From the NCBI RefSeq assembly GCF_014203705.1, contig NZ_JACHJR010000001.1, forward strand, positions 248,001 to 312,000: a stretch of 64,000 nt of DNA, in the 5' to 3' direction. Shown here one piece after another: positions 40,516 through 49,007 of the stretch (position 1 is the stretch's first letter; each line of letters opens with the position of its first letter). Under the pieces are notes generated by a model. It was not told the DNA's origin, did no database searches, and saw only the letters and a list, made by a program, of their open reading frames with translations. Source of the stretch: Kitasatospora gansuensis (lineage in GTDB: Bacteria; Actinomycetota; Actinomycetes; Streptomycetales; Streptomycetaceae). The position numbers were made by a program, and so were the translations under genes.

Positions 40516-41211
40516 TCAGACTCCGAGCAACCGCCGCTGCACCCGAGTTACCGAGCCGACCGTGCCGAGCAGGCACGCGATCGCCACCACCGCGGCGGCC
40601 AGCCCGCCGAGGGCGAGCGGGAGGAATCCGTCCGCGTCGTTGAACTCGGCCACGCTGCCGAACCCGACCGCCGCGAGGCCAGGCCCCCAGAGCAGCAGCC
40701 AGACGAACGTGAGCAGGCCCGCCGGGGCCCGGCCGGGACGGCCGGCGTAGGTGGCCCGGGAGACGTCCCCGACCACCATCGGCCCGAGGACAAAGCTCCC
40801 CAGCGGGATGAACCAGGCGCCGACCGTCCACCCGGGCGCCCACTGCGGGTCCGCGCCGGGGATCAGGGCCAGGTTGTGGCGGGCCCGGTTGAGCCAGACC
40901 AGGAAGGTGATCCCGATCGCGGAACCGCAGAGCAGCGCCGCCCCGACCAGGCCGAGGCCGATGGCCGCCAGGGTCTCGCCGTGCTCCCGGGCCGACGGTC
41001 CCGCGAGCAGCGACTCGCCGTCCCAGGAGTTCTGCCCGCCGTTCCACCAGCGGTTCACGACGGCGGCGGCCAACAGCAGCAGCGCCAGCACGGCCAGCAC
41101 GGTGATCCCGGTCGCGGGCCCGCCGACCCGTCGGCGGGAGATGGCGGGCGCGGTGCAGTAAGCGCAGTACGCGCCGACCGGACCTGGACGACCACAGTTG
41201 TTGCAGGACAC
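40516..41211 (-). CDS. DUF4328 family membrane protein with N-terminal zinc ribbon
   Basis: 231 aa. Starts with a likely zinc ribbon (SCNNCGRPGPVGAYCAYC, two C-x-x-C pairs), then a first membrane helix (TGITVLAVLALLLLAAAVV) and the DUF4328 domain: ITFLVWLNRARHNLALIPGA, GWTVGAWFIPLGSFVLGPMV, VGDVSRATYAG, followed by two more helices. The W-x-x-R-x-x-x-N and GW-x-x-G-x-W-F-x-P patterns are diagnostic. Function unknown. Transcribed alone. Confidence 0.88.
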   Translation of the reverse strand: MSCNNCGRPGPVGAYCAYCTAPAISRRRVGGPATGITVLAVLALLLLAAAVVNRWWNGGQNSWDGESLLAGPSAREHGETLAAIGLGLVGAALLCGSAIGITFLVWLNRARHNLALIPGADPQWAPGWTVGAWFIPLGSFVLGPMVVGDVSRATYAGRPGRAPAGLLTFVWLLLWGPGLAAVGFGSVAEFNDADGFLPLALGGLAAAVVAIACLLGTVGSVTRVQRRLLGV

Positions 41212-41261
41212 AGCCCGTTTCCTCCCCCGTTGAACGCCGCTCCCCGCAGCGCTGCGCGAGC

Positions 41262-42386
41262 CTACTGCACAGGCTCCCGCGAGTCCTCCGCCCGGCCCCG
41301 GTGCGGCCGGCCCGCGGTGCCGCGGAGCACCGAGACGATGCCGAGGCCCGCCGCGCAGAGCGGGACGGCCAGCAGGGCGCCGAGGATGCCCGCCACCCCG
41401 GCTCCGGCGACCACGGCGAACATGATGGTGGCCGGGTGCAGTTCGACCGTCCGGCTCTGGATCACCGGCTGCAGGATGTTGCCCTCGATCATCTGCACGG
41501 TCAGCACGATGCCGAGCGCCCAGAGCGCGGTGCCGAGACCGCCGTCGGCCAGCGCCACCAGCACCGCGACGGTGCCGGACAGGAAGGCCCCGACGAACGG
41601 GATGTAGGCGCCCATGAAGACCAGCGCGCCCAGACCGGGCGCGCCCGGCACCCCGAGGATCAGCAGGCCGACGGTGATGAAGGTGGCGTCGATCAGGGCG
41701 ATCAGCGTGGTCCCGCGCATGAACCCGGCCGTCGCCTTGAACGCCTGCTGTCCGCAGGCGACCACCGTCTCGGCCTGCGGGCCGGGCAGCATCGAGCGGA
41801 CCAGGTCACCGCTGCGGTGGCCGTCCCGGAGGAAGAAGAACACCAGGGCCAGCGACAGCACCGCGCCGGTGATCGCCTGGGTGGCCAGGCCGAGGCCCGA
41901 GAGCACGCCGCTGGCCAGCGAGCCGACCAGCGAACTGCCGGTCCCCGCCGACTGGGACAGCGCGAACTGCAGCTTCTCGCCGACCGGTCCGAGCCAGTCG
42001 GCCAGCTGGTCGCCCGCGTCGCGCAGCGCCGCCGCGATCTGCGGGGCACTGTGCACCAGCGAGTTGGTCAGGATCGCCAGCACCCCGCAGACCACCAGCA
42101 CCAGCACCGCGCAGGTCAGCCCGGCCGCCGGGCCCCGCTTGACGCCGTGCCGGACCAGCCAGGGCATCACGGGGTAGAGCAGCGCGGTGGCGAGCAGCGA
42201 GAGGATCATCGGGATGGTGGCGGCCCGCAGCGCCACGAAGGCGTACACCACCAGGGTGGCCACCCCGAGGAACAGGATGACCGCGAGCGACCAGGCGGCG
42301 GTGGCCCGGACCACCGAGGGGAGCATCTGCTGCGCCGAGCGGCGGTCCTCCGACTGCCGCTCCGTCCACCCGGGCTCCGCTGACAT
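41262..42386 (-). CDS. AI-2E family (PerM/TqsA-like) transporter
   Basis: 374-aa polytopic membrane protein. Recognised from LLATALLYPVMPWLVRHGVK near the N-terminus, the amphipathic middle (ALRDAGDQLADWLGPVGEKL), LALVFFFLRDGHRSGDLVRS, MRGTTLIALIDATFITVGLL, GVPGAPGLGALVFMGAYIPF, VGAFLSGTVAVLVALADGG and EGNILQPVIQSRTVELHP. Family members export small molecules or ions (AI-2, Na+/H+). ATG at 42386 has GGAG five bases upstream. Transcribed alone. Confidence 0.92.
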   Translation of the reverse strand: MSAEPGWTERQSEDRRSAQQMLPSVVRATAAWSLAVILFLGVATLVVYAFVALRAATIPMILSLLATALLYPVMPWLVRHGVKRGPAAGLTCAVLVLVVCGVLAILTNSLVHSAPQIAAALRDAGDQLADWLGPVGEKLQFALSQSAGTGSSLVGSLASGVLSGLGLATQAITGAVLSLALVFFFLRDGHRSGDLVRSMLPGPQAETVVACGQQAFKATAGFMRGTTLIALIDATFITVGLLILGVPGAPGLGALVFMGAYIPFVGAFLSGTVAVLVALADGGLGTALWALGIVLTVQMIEGNILQPVIQSRTVELHPATIMFAVVAGAGVAGILGALLAVPLCAAGLGIVSVLRGTAGRPHRGRAEDSREPVQ

Positions 42387-42473
42387 GCCGTCTCCGTCCT
42401 GGCGCACCGCTGGTGATCAGCTCATCTCAGCACAGGATCTGATGAAATGTCCGTTTCGGCGCGGACCCGGGAG

Positions 42474-43166
42474 CTATGCGTCCAGGACCCGGCGCAGCAG
42501 CCCGATCCGGTTGCTGGTGACCGAGGCCACCCCGGCCCGCAGCAGCCGGGTCATGGTCCGCCGCCGGTCCGCCGTCCAGGCGCTGACGGCCAGTCCGGCC
42601 CCGGCCGCCTCGGCCACGTACTCGGCGTCCACCAGGCCGAACGGCGGGTTGAGGTAGCGCGGCCTGAGGTCGGCCAGCAGGGCCGGGACGGGCAGCCGGG
42701 GCAGCTTCCAGGTGAGCGACAGCTCGGCCGCCGGGTCCAGCTCCCGGACGGCGAGCATCGCCCCGACCGGGCCGCACCAGCCGACCAGCCCCTCCGCGCC
42801 GAGCCCGGCCACCACGGCGTGCGCGGCGGCGGCGGGGCCCGGGTCGTCCAGGTCCACCAGCAGCCGGGCGCCCGGCCGTTCGGCCACCGCCTTGACCGCC
42901 TCGGCCAGCGTCGGCACCCGCAGGCCGGGCCCGCCGATCTGCTCCAGCTCGGCCAGCGTGACCCGGCCGACCGGGCGCGGGTCGCCCCAGAGCCGTTCCA
43001 GGGTGAGGTCGTGCAGCAGCACCGGGACGCCGTCCCTGGTGAGCTGGACGTCCACCTCGACGGCGTCGGCCCCGGCGGCGAGCGCCGACTCGACCGAGGG
43101 CAGGGTGTTCTCGCGGTGGCGGTACGGGTCGCCCCGGTGGGCGACCGCGAGCACGTGGTGAGGCAC
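42474..43166 (-). CDS. Glycerophosphodiester phosphodiesterase (GDPD)
   Basis: 230-aa TIM-barrel enzyme releasing glycerol-3-phosphate from deacylated phospholipids. Catalytic pattern intact: AVAHRGDPYRHRENTLPSVE (HRG with catalytic His, EN), ADAVEVDVQLTRDGVPVLLHD (metal-binding Glu/Asp and second catalytic His), VPTLAEAVKAV, and a C-terminal VSAWTADRRRTMTRLL segment. No signal peptide, so cytoplasmic. GTG at 43166 is only two bases from the stop of the preceding TOBE-domain gene, so translation is probably coupled. Confidence 0.92.
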   Translation of the reverse strand: MPHHVLAVAHRGDPYRHRENTLPSVESALAAGADAVEVDVQLTRDGVPVLLHDLTLERLWGDPRPVGRVTLAELEQIGGPGLRVPTLAEAVKAVAERPGARLLVDLDDPGPAAAAHAVVAGLGAEGLVGWCGPVGAMLAVRELDPAAELSLTWKLPRLPVPALLADLRPRYLNPPFGLVDAEYVAEAAGAGLAVSAWTADRRRTMTRLLRAGVASVTSNRIGLLRRVLDA

Positions 43167-43168
43167 GG

Positions 43169-43585
43169 TCAGCTCCGCTCGACCACGACGTTGGTGGACT
43201 TGATCACGGCGGTGGCCGGGGCACCCGGCACCAGGTTCAGCTCCTCGGCGGACTCCCGGCTGATCAGCGAGACCACCCGGAACGGACCGGCCTGGATCTC
43301 CACCTGGGCTGCGACGTCACCGAGCACCACGTGCGTGACGATCCCGGGGAACCGGTTCCTGGCCGACGAAGGACGGCCCTCCGCCTCGGCGTTCTCCGGC
43401 TTGGCCAGCTCCCGGGCGAAGGCGGCCAGTTCGGCCCCGGCGACGATCCGGTGCCCGTGCTCGTCCCGCTCGGCGACCAGCCGCCCGGCGTCCACCCAGC
43501 GGCGCACGGTGTCGGCGCTGACGCCCAGCATCGCGGCGGCCTCGCCGATTCGGTACGGATTGACCGGCCGGTCCGCCTGGCCCAT
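43169..43585 (-). CDS. HTH/TOBE-domain molybdate-type regulator
   Basis: 138 aa. N-terminal MerR/excisionase-like helix-turn-helix (NPYRIGEAAAMLGVSADTVR, RWVDAGRLVAERDEHGHR) joined to a C-terminal TOBE/Mop domain (RFPGIVTHVVLGDVAAQVEI, VVSLISRESAEELNLVPG, TAVIKSTNVVVER), the oxyanion (molybdate/tungstate) binding module. Such proteins commonly regulate or buffer molybdate uptake. ATG at 43585 has GGAG six bases upstream; ATG at 43627 is less well placed. No modABC genes are in the window. Operon with GDPD. Confidence 0.88.
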   Translation of the reverse strand: MGQADRPVNPYRIGEAAAMLGVSADTVRRWVDAGRLVAERDEHGHRIVAGAELAAFARELAKPENAEAEGRPSSARNRFPGIVTHVVLGDVAAQVEIQAGPFRVVSLISRESAEELNLVPGAPATAVIKSTNVVVERS

Positions 43586-43763
43586 GGGCTGCTCCTGTGC
43601 GCTGCTGCTCGTCGTTGTCGCCGCCATCCTGCCGTATCAGGCCGCTGATCAGCTAACGGCCAGTCAGCATATTTTTCGGCATTAAACTGAACGAATCGGG
43701 CACGATCGAATCTGCCGGCCCGTTACCCCGAACAGGCCCGACGCGGATCAGGAGGAGCAGTTC

Positions 43764-43958
43764 ATGGCACCCGAGCCCGTACCGTTCGCGTTCATCGCCG
43801 AGGCGGACCGGTACCAGAGCAACGTCACCCCGCCCCGGCCCGAGCGCCGCTCGGCGAAGGCGGTCTGCGGCGGGGTGCTGATCACCGTGGTCCTGATCGC
43901 CGGCCTGCTGGCCGCCGTCGCGCTCGGCATGCCCGCCCTCCGGCCGCCCACCGCCTGA
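43764..43958 (+). CDS. Small single-pass membrane protein, 64 aa
   Basis: Basic/Pro-rich N-terminal 35 residues (SNVTPPRPERRSAKAV) and one C-terminal membrane helix (GVLITVVLIAGLLAAVALGM). ATG at 43764 has an excellent AGGAGGAG upstream. No family recognised. Divergent from the TOBE gene and convergent with the ROK gene. The 43586-43763 promoter region contains an AT-rich stretch (CATATTTTTCGGCATTAAA) that stands out. Confidence 0.7.
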   Translation: MAPEPVPFAFIAEADRYQSNVTPPRPERRSAKAVCGGVLITVVLIAGLLAAVALGMPALRPPTA

Positions 43959-43979
43959 CCGGGCGTCACCTCTACGGCT

Positions 43980-45158
43980 CTACGGCTCGCCGAACAGGTC
44001 CCGCCGCACCGCGTCACCCGCCGTCAGCACCGCGCCCGCGAGCACCGCGCCGCCCCCGGCCGACCCGGCCCGCACCTCGGTCCGGAACGGTGAGAGATCG
44101 GCCAGCCGCCGCTCCACCCGCGCGGCCAGCGCGGCCCCGCCGGCCCGGCCGATCTCGCCGCCGAGCACCACACAGCCGGGGTCGATCACCACGCAGACGG
44201 CGGCCACCCCGATCGCGATCCGGTCGGCCAGCTCGTCCAGGAAGGCGGTCGCGTCCGCCGCCAGGGCGGACCGCAGCACCTCCTCGGCCTGCTCGACCGG
44301 GCCGCCCTCGGGGACGGTCAGCCCGTGCGCCCTGGCCAGTTCGCAGATCGCCGCGCTGGCCACCATCGAGTGGAAGCCGCCGTCGCACCCGGTCGCGTTG
44401 GGCAGCATGCCGGTGCCGGGCACCGGTAGGAAGCCGATCTCCCCGGTGCCACCGGAGGCGCCCCGGCGCAACCGGCCGTTCAGCACCACCGAGGCGCCGA
44501 CGCCGTGGCCGAGCCAGAGCAGCACGAAGTCCTCCCGGCCCTGCGCGGCGCCGATCCGGTGCTCCGCTATCCCGGCCAGGTTCACCTCGTTCTCCAGGAT
44601 CACCTCGGTCTCCGGCTGGGCCCGCAGGGCGTCCAGCAACTCGGCGTGCCAGCGCGGCAGTTGGCCGGAGTTGTTCAGCACGCCGGTGGTCGGGTCGACC
44701 ACCCCGGGGGCGCCGACCGCGACGGTGTGCAGGTGCTTGACCCCGACCTGCTCGGCGGCGTCCAGCAGCGCCCGTACGGTGCGCTCGGCCAGGTCGTCGC
44801 CGTGCTCGGGGCCGGCCGGGATCTCGGCCGTGGCCAGCGTCCGGCCGGTCAGGTCGGCGATCACCAGGGAGACCCCGGTGGAGCGGACGTCGATGCCGCC
44901 CAGGTGCGCGCGGTCGGCCACCAGGGCGTACAGCCGGGCGTTCGGACCGCGCCGCTGCTCGCCGCTCTCGCCGACCACGGCCACCAGGCCGCCGCGCTGG
45001 AGCCGCTCCAGCAGGTCGGCCACGGTGGGGCGGGACAGGCCGGTCAGGGTCCGCAGTTCGGGTGCGGTGAGCGGGCCGCGGGTGAGCAGCAGATCGAGTG
45101 CCAGTCGATCGTTGATGGCACGGGCGGTGCTCGGCGTGGCCGTGCGCGCGATGGTCAT
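43980..45158 (-). CDS. ROK family transcriptional regulator
   Basis: 392 aa. N-terminal winged HTH (LALDLLLTRGPLTAPELRTL, TGLSRPTVADLLERLQRGG) joined to a ROK sugar-kinase-like domain: LGGIDVRSTGVSLVIADLTG (nucleotide-fold start), VAVGAPGVVDPTTGVL, ILENEVNLAGIAEH, VLLWLGHGVGASVVLNGRLR and GGTGEIGFLPV. The usual Cys zinc cluster (C-x-C-G-x-x-G-C-x-E) is reduced: PNATGCDGGFHSMV keeps only one Cys. ATG at 45158 chosen. Divergent from an MFS permease with a perfect operator-like repeat between, so it probably represses that permease and itself. Confidence 0.9.
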   Translation of the reverse strand: MTIARTATPSTARAINDRLALDLLLTRGPLTAPELRTLTGLSRPTVADLLERLQRGGLVAVVGESGEQRRGPNARLYALVADRAHLGGIDVRSTGVSLVIADLTGRTLATAEIPAGPEHGDDLAERTVRALLDAAEQVGVKHLHTVAVGAPGVVDPTTGVLNNSGQLPRWHAELLDALRAQPETEVILENEVNLAGIAEHRIGAAQGREDFVLLWLGHGVGASVVLNGRLRRGASGGTGEIGFLPVPGTGMLPNATGCDGGFHSMVASAAICELARAHGLTVPEGGPVEQAEEVLRSALAADATAFLDELADRIAIGVAAVCVVIDPGCVVLGGEIGRAGGAALAARVERRLADLSPFRTEVRAGSAGGGAVLAGAVLTAGDAVRRDLFGEP

Positions 45159-45182
45159 GGGCAAGCATCCTTCCAGAGCTAT

Positions 45183-45205
45183 CTATCAGGGTACCTGCCT
45201 GATAG
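45183..45205. promoter_or_regulatory. ROK operator-like inverted repeat
   Basis: CTATCAGG-GTACCTG-CCTGATAG is a perfect 8-bp inverted repeat with a 7-bp spacer, 25 bp upstream of the ROK start and 38 bp upstream of the MFS start. Confidence 0.65.
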
Positions 45206-45242
45206 TTTGTCGGGCAGTCATCCAGAAGGGGGAGTCGACGTC

Positions 45243-46442
45243 ATGGACAGCGATCAGCAGGCCCGCCGGGCCAGGGTGCGCATCGCCCTGGTCTTCGCCG
45301 TGCACGGGTCGGTCACCGGCAGCTTCGTCACCCGGATCCCGTGGATCCAGGACCACCTGGACCTGAGTGCGGGTCAGCTCGGCCTGGCCCTGGTCGCCCC
45401 CGCGCTAGGCGCCTCGCTGTCGATGCCGCTGGCCGGGCGGGTGGTCCACCGGTACGGCGCGCGGGCGGCCGTCCGGGGCCTGCTGGCGCTCTGGTGCCTC
45501 TCGCTCGCGCTGCCCGCGCTCTCCCCCAACCTCCCCGCCCTCTGCCTCGCCCTGCTCGCCTATGGCGGCGCCGCGGGGATGGCCGACGTGGCGATGAACG
45601 CCCAGGGCGTGGAGGTGGAGCAGCGGCTCGGCCGCTCGATCATGTCCGGCCTGCACGGCATGTGGAGCGCGGGCGGGCTGGTCGCCTCCGGTTTCGGCGT
45701 CCTGGCGGCGCATCAACAGCTGGACGCCCGGGTGCAGTTGGCCGTCACGGCGGTGGTGCTCGCCGCGCTCGGCTGGTCGGTCTGCGGCGCGCTGATCGAC
45801 GTCCGGCCCGCCGAGGACGAGGACGCGCCGCCGCGCTTCGCCCTGCCGCCGCGTTCGGCGCTGGCGATCGGTCTGGTCGGCTTCTGCGCGGTCTTCGCCG
45901 AGGGCGCCAGCATGGACTGGGGCGGCGTCTACCTGCGGGACGTCACCGGTGCCTCGCCGACGGTCGCGGCCGCCAGCTTCACCGCCTTCGCCGCCACCAT
46001 GACGGCGGCCCGGCTGGCGGGCGACCTGGCGGTCCGCCGGCTCGGCCCGGTCCGCGCGGTCCGGGTCAGCGGCTGCGTCGCCACCCTGGGCGGCCTGCTG
46101 GTGATCGGCTCCGACTCGCCCTACCTGGCCATCCCCGGCTTCGCGCTGATCGGCATCGGCATCGCCGTGGTCGTCCCGCTCGCCTTCGCGGCGGCCGGGC
46201 GCACCGGCGGCAACCCCAGCCGGGCGATCGCGGGCGTCGCCACCGTCACGTACACCTCCGGCCTGGTCGCGCCCGCCGTGATCGGCCTGATCGCCCAGAC
46301 CACCTCGCTGACCGTCTCCTTCGCGGTGGTCACCGCGCTGACCGCCGCCATGGTGCTCGGCGCGGGCGCCATCCGGCAGCGCCCGTCCGCCGACCCGGCG
46401 CCGAGCGGGGAGCCCGACCGCAGGAGCGTGAACGCGGCGTAG
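45243..46442 (+). CDS. MFS transporter (YbjJ/FucP-like)
   Basis: 399-aa 12-helix major facilitator. VTRIPWIQDHLDLSAGQLGL, AGRVVHRYGARAAVRGL (MFS loop 2-3 signature region), GMADVAMNAQGVEVEQRLGR and MSGLHGMWSAGGLVASGF are typical of the YbjJ/inner-membrane sugar-permease-like subgroup. ATG at 45243 has GGGGGAG upstream. Divergent from a ROK regulator, which favours a sugar or sugar-derivative substrate. Followed by a hairpin. Confidence 0.88.
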   Translation: MDSDQQARRARVRIALVFAVHGSVTGSFVTRIPWIQDHLDLSAGQLGLALVAPALGASLSMPLAGRVVHRYGARAAVRGLLALWCLSLALPALSPNLPALCLALLAYGGAAGMADVAMNAQGVEVEQRLGRSIMSGLHGMWSAGGLVASGFGVLAAHQQLDARVQLAVTAVVLAALGWSVCGALIDVRPAEDEDAPPRFALPPRSALAIGLVGFCAVFAEGASMDWGGVYLRDVTGASPTVAAASFTAFAATMTAARLAGDLAVRRLGPVRAVRVSGCVATLGGLLVIGSDSPYLAIPGFALIGIGIAVVVPLAFAAAGRTGGNPSRAIAGVATVTYTSGLVAPAVIGLIAQTTSLTVSFAVVTALTAAMVLGAGAIRQRPSADPAPSGEPDRRSVNAA

Positions 46443-46444
46443 TC

Positions 46445-46469
46445 GCAGGGCGCGGGGCGGACGCCCTGC
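46445..46469. terminator. Hairpin after MFS gene
   Basis: GCAGGGCG pairs with CGCCCTGC around a 9-base GC-rich loop, directly after the MFS stop and between convergent genes. Confidence 0.6.
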
Positions 46470-46497
46470 GCCCGCCTCGTGCGTCAGCACCGAACGA

Positions 46498-46692
46498 CTA
46501 CCGCAACCCCCAGTCCAGCCGCAGCCGTTCACCCTCGCCGGCCCGGATCGGGCAGTCCGGCATCGGGCAGCCGCACTCGCCGAAGGAGAGCGCCGAGCCC
46601 GAGACGTACTCGGCCCGGTCGAACTCCCGCCGCTCGCCCGCCGCCCGCCCGGGCCGCACCCGGTCCTCGGTCCGTTCCGCCAACTCACTCAT
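46498..46692 (-). CDS. Small cysteine-containing protein, 64 aa
   Basis: MSELAERTEDRVRPGRAAGE opens a charged N-terminal half. The second half (SALSFGECGCPMPDCPIRAG) contains a C-G-C-P-x-x-D-C cluster that could bind metal, then ERLRLDWGLR. ATG at 46692 has GGAGG six bases upstream, which supports it as a real gene. No family recognised. Divergent from the XRE regulator. Confidence 0.55.
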   Translation of the reverse strand: MSELAERTEDRVRPGRAAGERREFDRAEYVSGSALSFGECGCPMPDCPIRAGEGERLRLDWGLR

Positions 46693-46874
46693 GGCCGACC
46701 TCCGCTGTCGCGCTTTGCCTCGTTGCCCCGCCGACCGTGATCTCGATCGACTAGCTTGGTAACAGGATCGACACGGAGAGCGACCGTTGACAGGGTTGAC
46801 GGTCCAACAGTCCAGCCGACAGACCCGGCCGCCCTCACCGGCCGGGCCCGCCGACCCGGGGGAACCACGGACAG

Positions 46875-47735
46875 ATGCCCAACCCACGCGAACTCGACCC
46901 GTCCGAATCGATGCTCGCGCTGTTCGGCTCCGAACTGCGCGAGCACCGCTCCCGGGCCCGGCTCAGCCAGGAGAACCTGGGTGAGGTACTCGGCTACACC
47001 GGATCACTGGTCGGCCAGATAGAGACCGGCCGCCGCACCCCGACCCGGGAGTTCGCCGAACGGCTCGACGGCGCGCTGGAGACCGGCGGGATCTTCTCCA
47101 AACTCTGGCCGCACATCACCCGCGGCCAGTTCCCCGGCTTCTTCAAGTCGTACGCCGAACTCGAGCCCCGGGCCTGCCAGATGCTGGAGTACGGCGGCGA
47201 ACTGATCCCCGGCCTCGGACAGACCGAGGGGTACATGCGGGCGGTCTTCGAGGCCGGGCTGCCACTGGCTCCGCCGGAGACCATCGAGGAGAAGGTGGCC
47301 GCCCGGCTGGGCCGCCAGGAGCTGCTTCGTGGTCCAACACGTCCGTTGTTGTGGTGGCTTCTGGCGGAAAATGCCATTCGTCGCCCGGTGGGCGGATTCG
47401 GCACGATGGCTGATCAGTTGGGGCACCTGGTTGATCTCGTCCGGTCGCGGATGGTTGTGATCCAGGTGCTGGAGACGTCCAGAGGTGCACACGCGTTGCT
47501 GGAGGGGTCCATGACGCTAATGTCCTTTGCGGACGGGATCCCCGACACGGGGTACGTCGAGGCGCCGCACGCCGGTGTGCTGATCGAACACCCGGACACG
47601 GTAAGAGAGTTGAGGCTCTCCTACGACCTGGCACGGGCTGACGCCCTGTCACCGGAAGCGTCGCTGAACCTCGTTGAAAAGGTAGCGAAGGAGCACCAAC
47701 ACCATGCTGACGAGCACCGAGCTGAACCGGGCTGA
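46875..47735 (+). CDS. XRE family regulator with DUF5753 domain
   Basis: 286 aa. HTH_31-type XRE domain (FGSELREHRSRARLSQENLG, EVLGYTGSLVGQIETGRRTP) followed by DUF5753 (FFKSYAELEPRACQMLEYGG, ELIPGLGQTEGYMRAVFEAG, ARLGRQELLRGPTRPLLWWL). This architecture is confined largely to morphologically complex actinomycetes and almost always sits beside a DUF397 gene, as here. The last 32 bases overlap the DUF397 gene in another frame, so translation is coupled. Confidence 0.92.
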   Translation: MPNPRELDPSESMLALFGSELREHRSRARLSQENLGEVLGYTGSLVGQIETGRRTPTREFAERLDGALETGGIFSKLWPHITRGQFPGFFKSYAELEPRACQMLEYGGELIPGLGQTEGYMRAVFEAGLPLAPPETIEEKVAARLGRQELLRGPTRPLLWWLLAENAIRRPVGGFGTMADQLGHLVDLVRSRMVVIQVLETSRGAHALLEGSMTLMSFADGIPDTGYVEAPHAGVLIEHPDTVRELRLSYDLARADALSPEASLNLVEKVAKEHQHHADEHRAEPG

Positions 47736-47919
47736 CTGGCAGTCGTCCAGCTACAGCGGGGCCTCCGGTGGCAACTGCGTCCAGCCGGCCCTGAATCTCG
47801 CGGCCTCGCACGGCGTCGTCCCGGTCCGCGACTCCAAGAACCCGACCGGCCCGCACCTGGAGTTCCCGGTCGGCGCCTGGGCCGCGTTCGCGAGCTGGGC
47901 CGCCACCCGGCGGGTCTGA
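47704..47919 (+). CDS. DUF397 domain protein
   Basis: 71 aa, compact beta protein. Family pattern clear: WQSSSYSGASGGNCVQPAL (W-x-K/Q-S-S-x-S-x-x-x-G-N-C-V), VVPVRDSKNPTGPHLEFPVG (VRDSK) and AWAAFASWA. Partner of the upstream XRE/DUF5753 regulator; such pairs act like regulator-antagonist or toxin-antitoxin-like modules in development and antibiotic control. Starts inside the regulator gene. Confidence 0.92.
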   Translation: MLTSTELNRADWQSSSYSGASGGNCVQPALNLAASHGVVPVRDSKNPTGPHLEFPVGAWAAFASWAATRRV

Positions 47920-47943
47920 CCCGTCCCGGTCCGACCTCCCCCG

Positions 47944-47982
47944 CATGGCCACGACGGTGCCCCCGCTACCCTCGTGGCCATG
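47944..47982. promoter_or_regulatory. Dyad overlapping the endonuclease IV start codon
   Basis: CATGGCCACGA (47944-47954) and TCGTGGCCATG (47972-47982) are a perfect 11-bp inverted repeat, 17-bp spacer. The right arm ends with the ATG start. TACCCT (47967-47972) could be a -10 of a leaderless transcript. Confidence 0.45.
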
Positions 47983-48912
47983 AACACCGCAGCTCAGCCG
48001 CCCGTTCCCGCCACCCGCAACCCCGTCGGCGCCCATGTGCCGGTGGCCGGTCGCGGGCTGGTCGGCACCGGGCTGGCGTACGCGGAGCGGGTCGGCGCGG
48101 AGGCCGTCCAGGTCTTCGTCGCCAACCCGCGCGGCTGGGCCACCCCTTCCGGGACACCCGCGCACGACGCGGCGTTCCGGGCGGCCTGCGCGGACGCCGC
48201 CATCCCGGCGTACGTGCACGCCCCCTATCTGATCAACTTCGGTTCCGACTCCACCGCCACCCGGGAGCGCTCCGCCGAATCGCTCTGGCACTCGCTGGCG
48301 CGCGGGCACGAGATCGGCGCGCTCGGCGTCGTGGTGCACACCGGCTCCGCCGTCGGCCGGGCCGCCGACGGCGGCTCCCGCTACGCCGAGGCGATGGCCC
48401 AGGTCCGCGCGGACGTCCGGCCGCTGCTCGACCAGCTGGACGCACTCGGCGAGGACGCCCCCTGGCTGCTGCTGGAACCCACCGCCGGGCAGGGCAGCTC
48501 GCTCTGCTCCCGGATGGAGGACCTGGCCGCGTACGTCGAGGCGCTCGACCACCACCCCCGGGTCGGCGTCTGCCTGGACACCTGCCACGCCTTCGCCGCC
48601 GGGCACGACCTGGCCGCCCCCGAGGGCGTCACCGAACTCCTCGACACCCTGCTCGCCGCCGTCGGCCCCGGCCGCCTCCGGCTGATCCACGCCAACGACT
48701 CCATGGACGTGGCCGGCGCCCGCAAGGACCGCCACGCCAACATCGGCGCCGGCCACATCGGCGCCGCCGCCTTCGAGCACCTGCTAGCCCACCCGGCCAC
48801 CGAGGGCGTCCCGCTGATCATCGAGACCCCCGACGGCCGCCACGACCCGGCCCGCATCGAGGGCGCCCGCCACGCCGCGGACATCGCGCTGCTCAAGCAG
48901 CTCCGCGGCTGA
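47980..48912 (+). CDS. nfo: Deoxyribonuclease IV (endonuclease IV, AP endonuclease)
   Basis: 310-aa base-excision-repair enzyme that nicks DNA 5' to abasic sites. TIM-barrel with the full three-metal site: HAPY (His), VVHTGSAVG (His), LLLEPTAGQGSS (Glu), VCLDTCHAFAAGHD (Asp, His), LIHANDSMDVAGARKDRHAN (His, Asp, His), GAGHIG, and IIETPDG (Glu). Slightly longer than the E. coli enzyme because of an N-terminal Pro-rich stretch. ATG at 47980 (GTG at 47974 possible); no ribosome site is evident and the start may be leaderless. Confidence 0.93.
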   Translation: MNTAAQPPVPATRNPVGAHVPVAGRGLVGTGLAYAERVGAEAVQVFVANPRGWATPSGTPAHDAAFRAACADAAIPAYVHAPYLINFGSDSTATRERSAESLWHSLARGHEIGALGVVVHTGSAVGRAADGGSRYAEAMAQVRADVRPLLDQLDALGEDAPWLLLEPTAGQGSSLCSRMEDLAAYVEALDHHPRVGVCLDTCHAFAAGHDLAAPEGVTELLDTLLAAVGPGRLRLIHANDSMDVAGARKDRHANIGAGHIGAAAFEHLLAHPATEGVPLIIETPDGRHDPARIEGARHAADIALLKQLRG

Positions 48913-49007
48913 CGCGAGCGCTCCGCCGCGCTCGACACGTCGCCGAGCACCGTCCCGACCTCCGGCAGTTCCTCCCGGACCGGGCCGACGCCCCGTCACG
49001 CCGCGCT

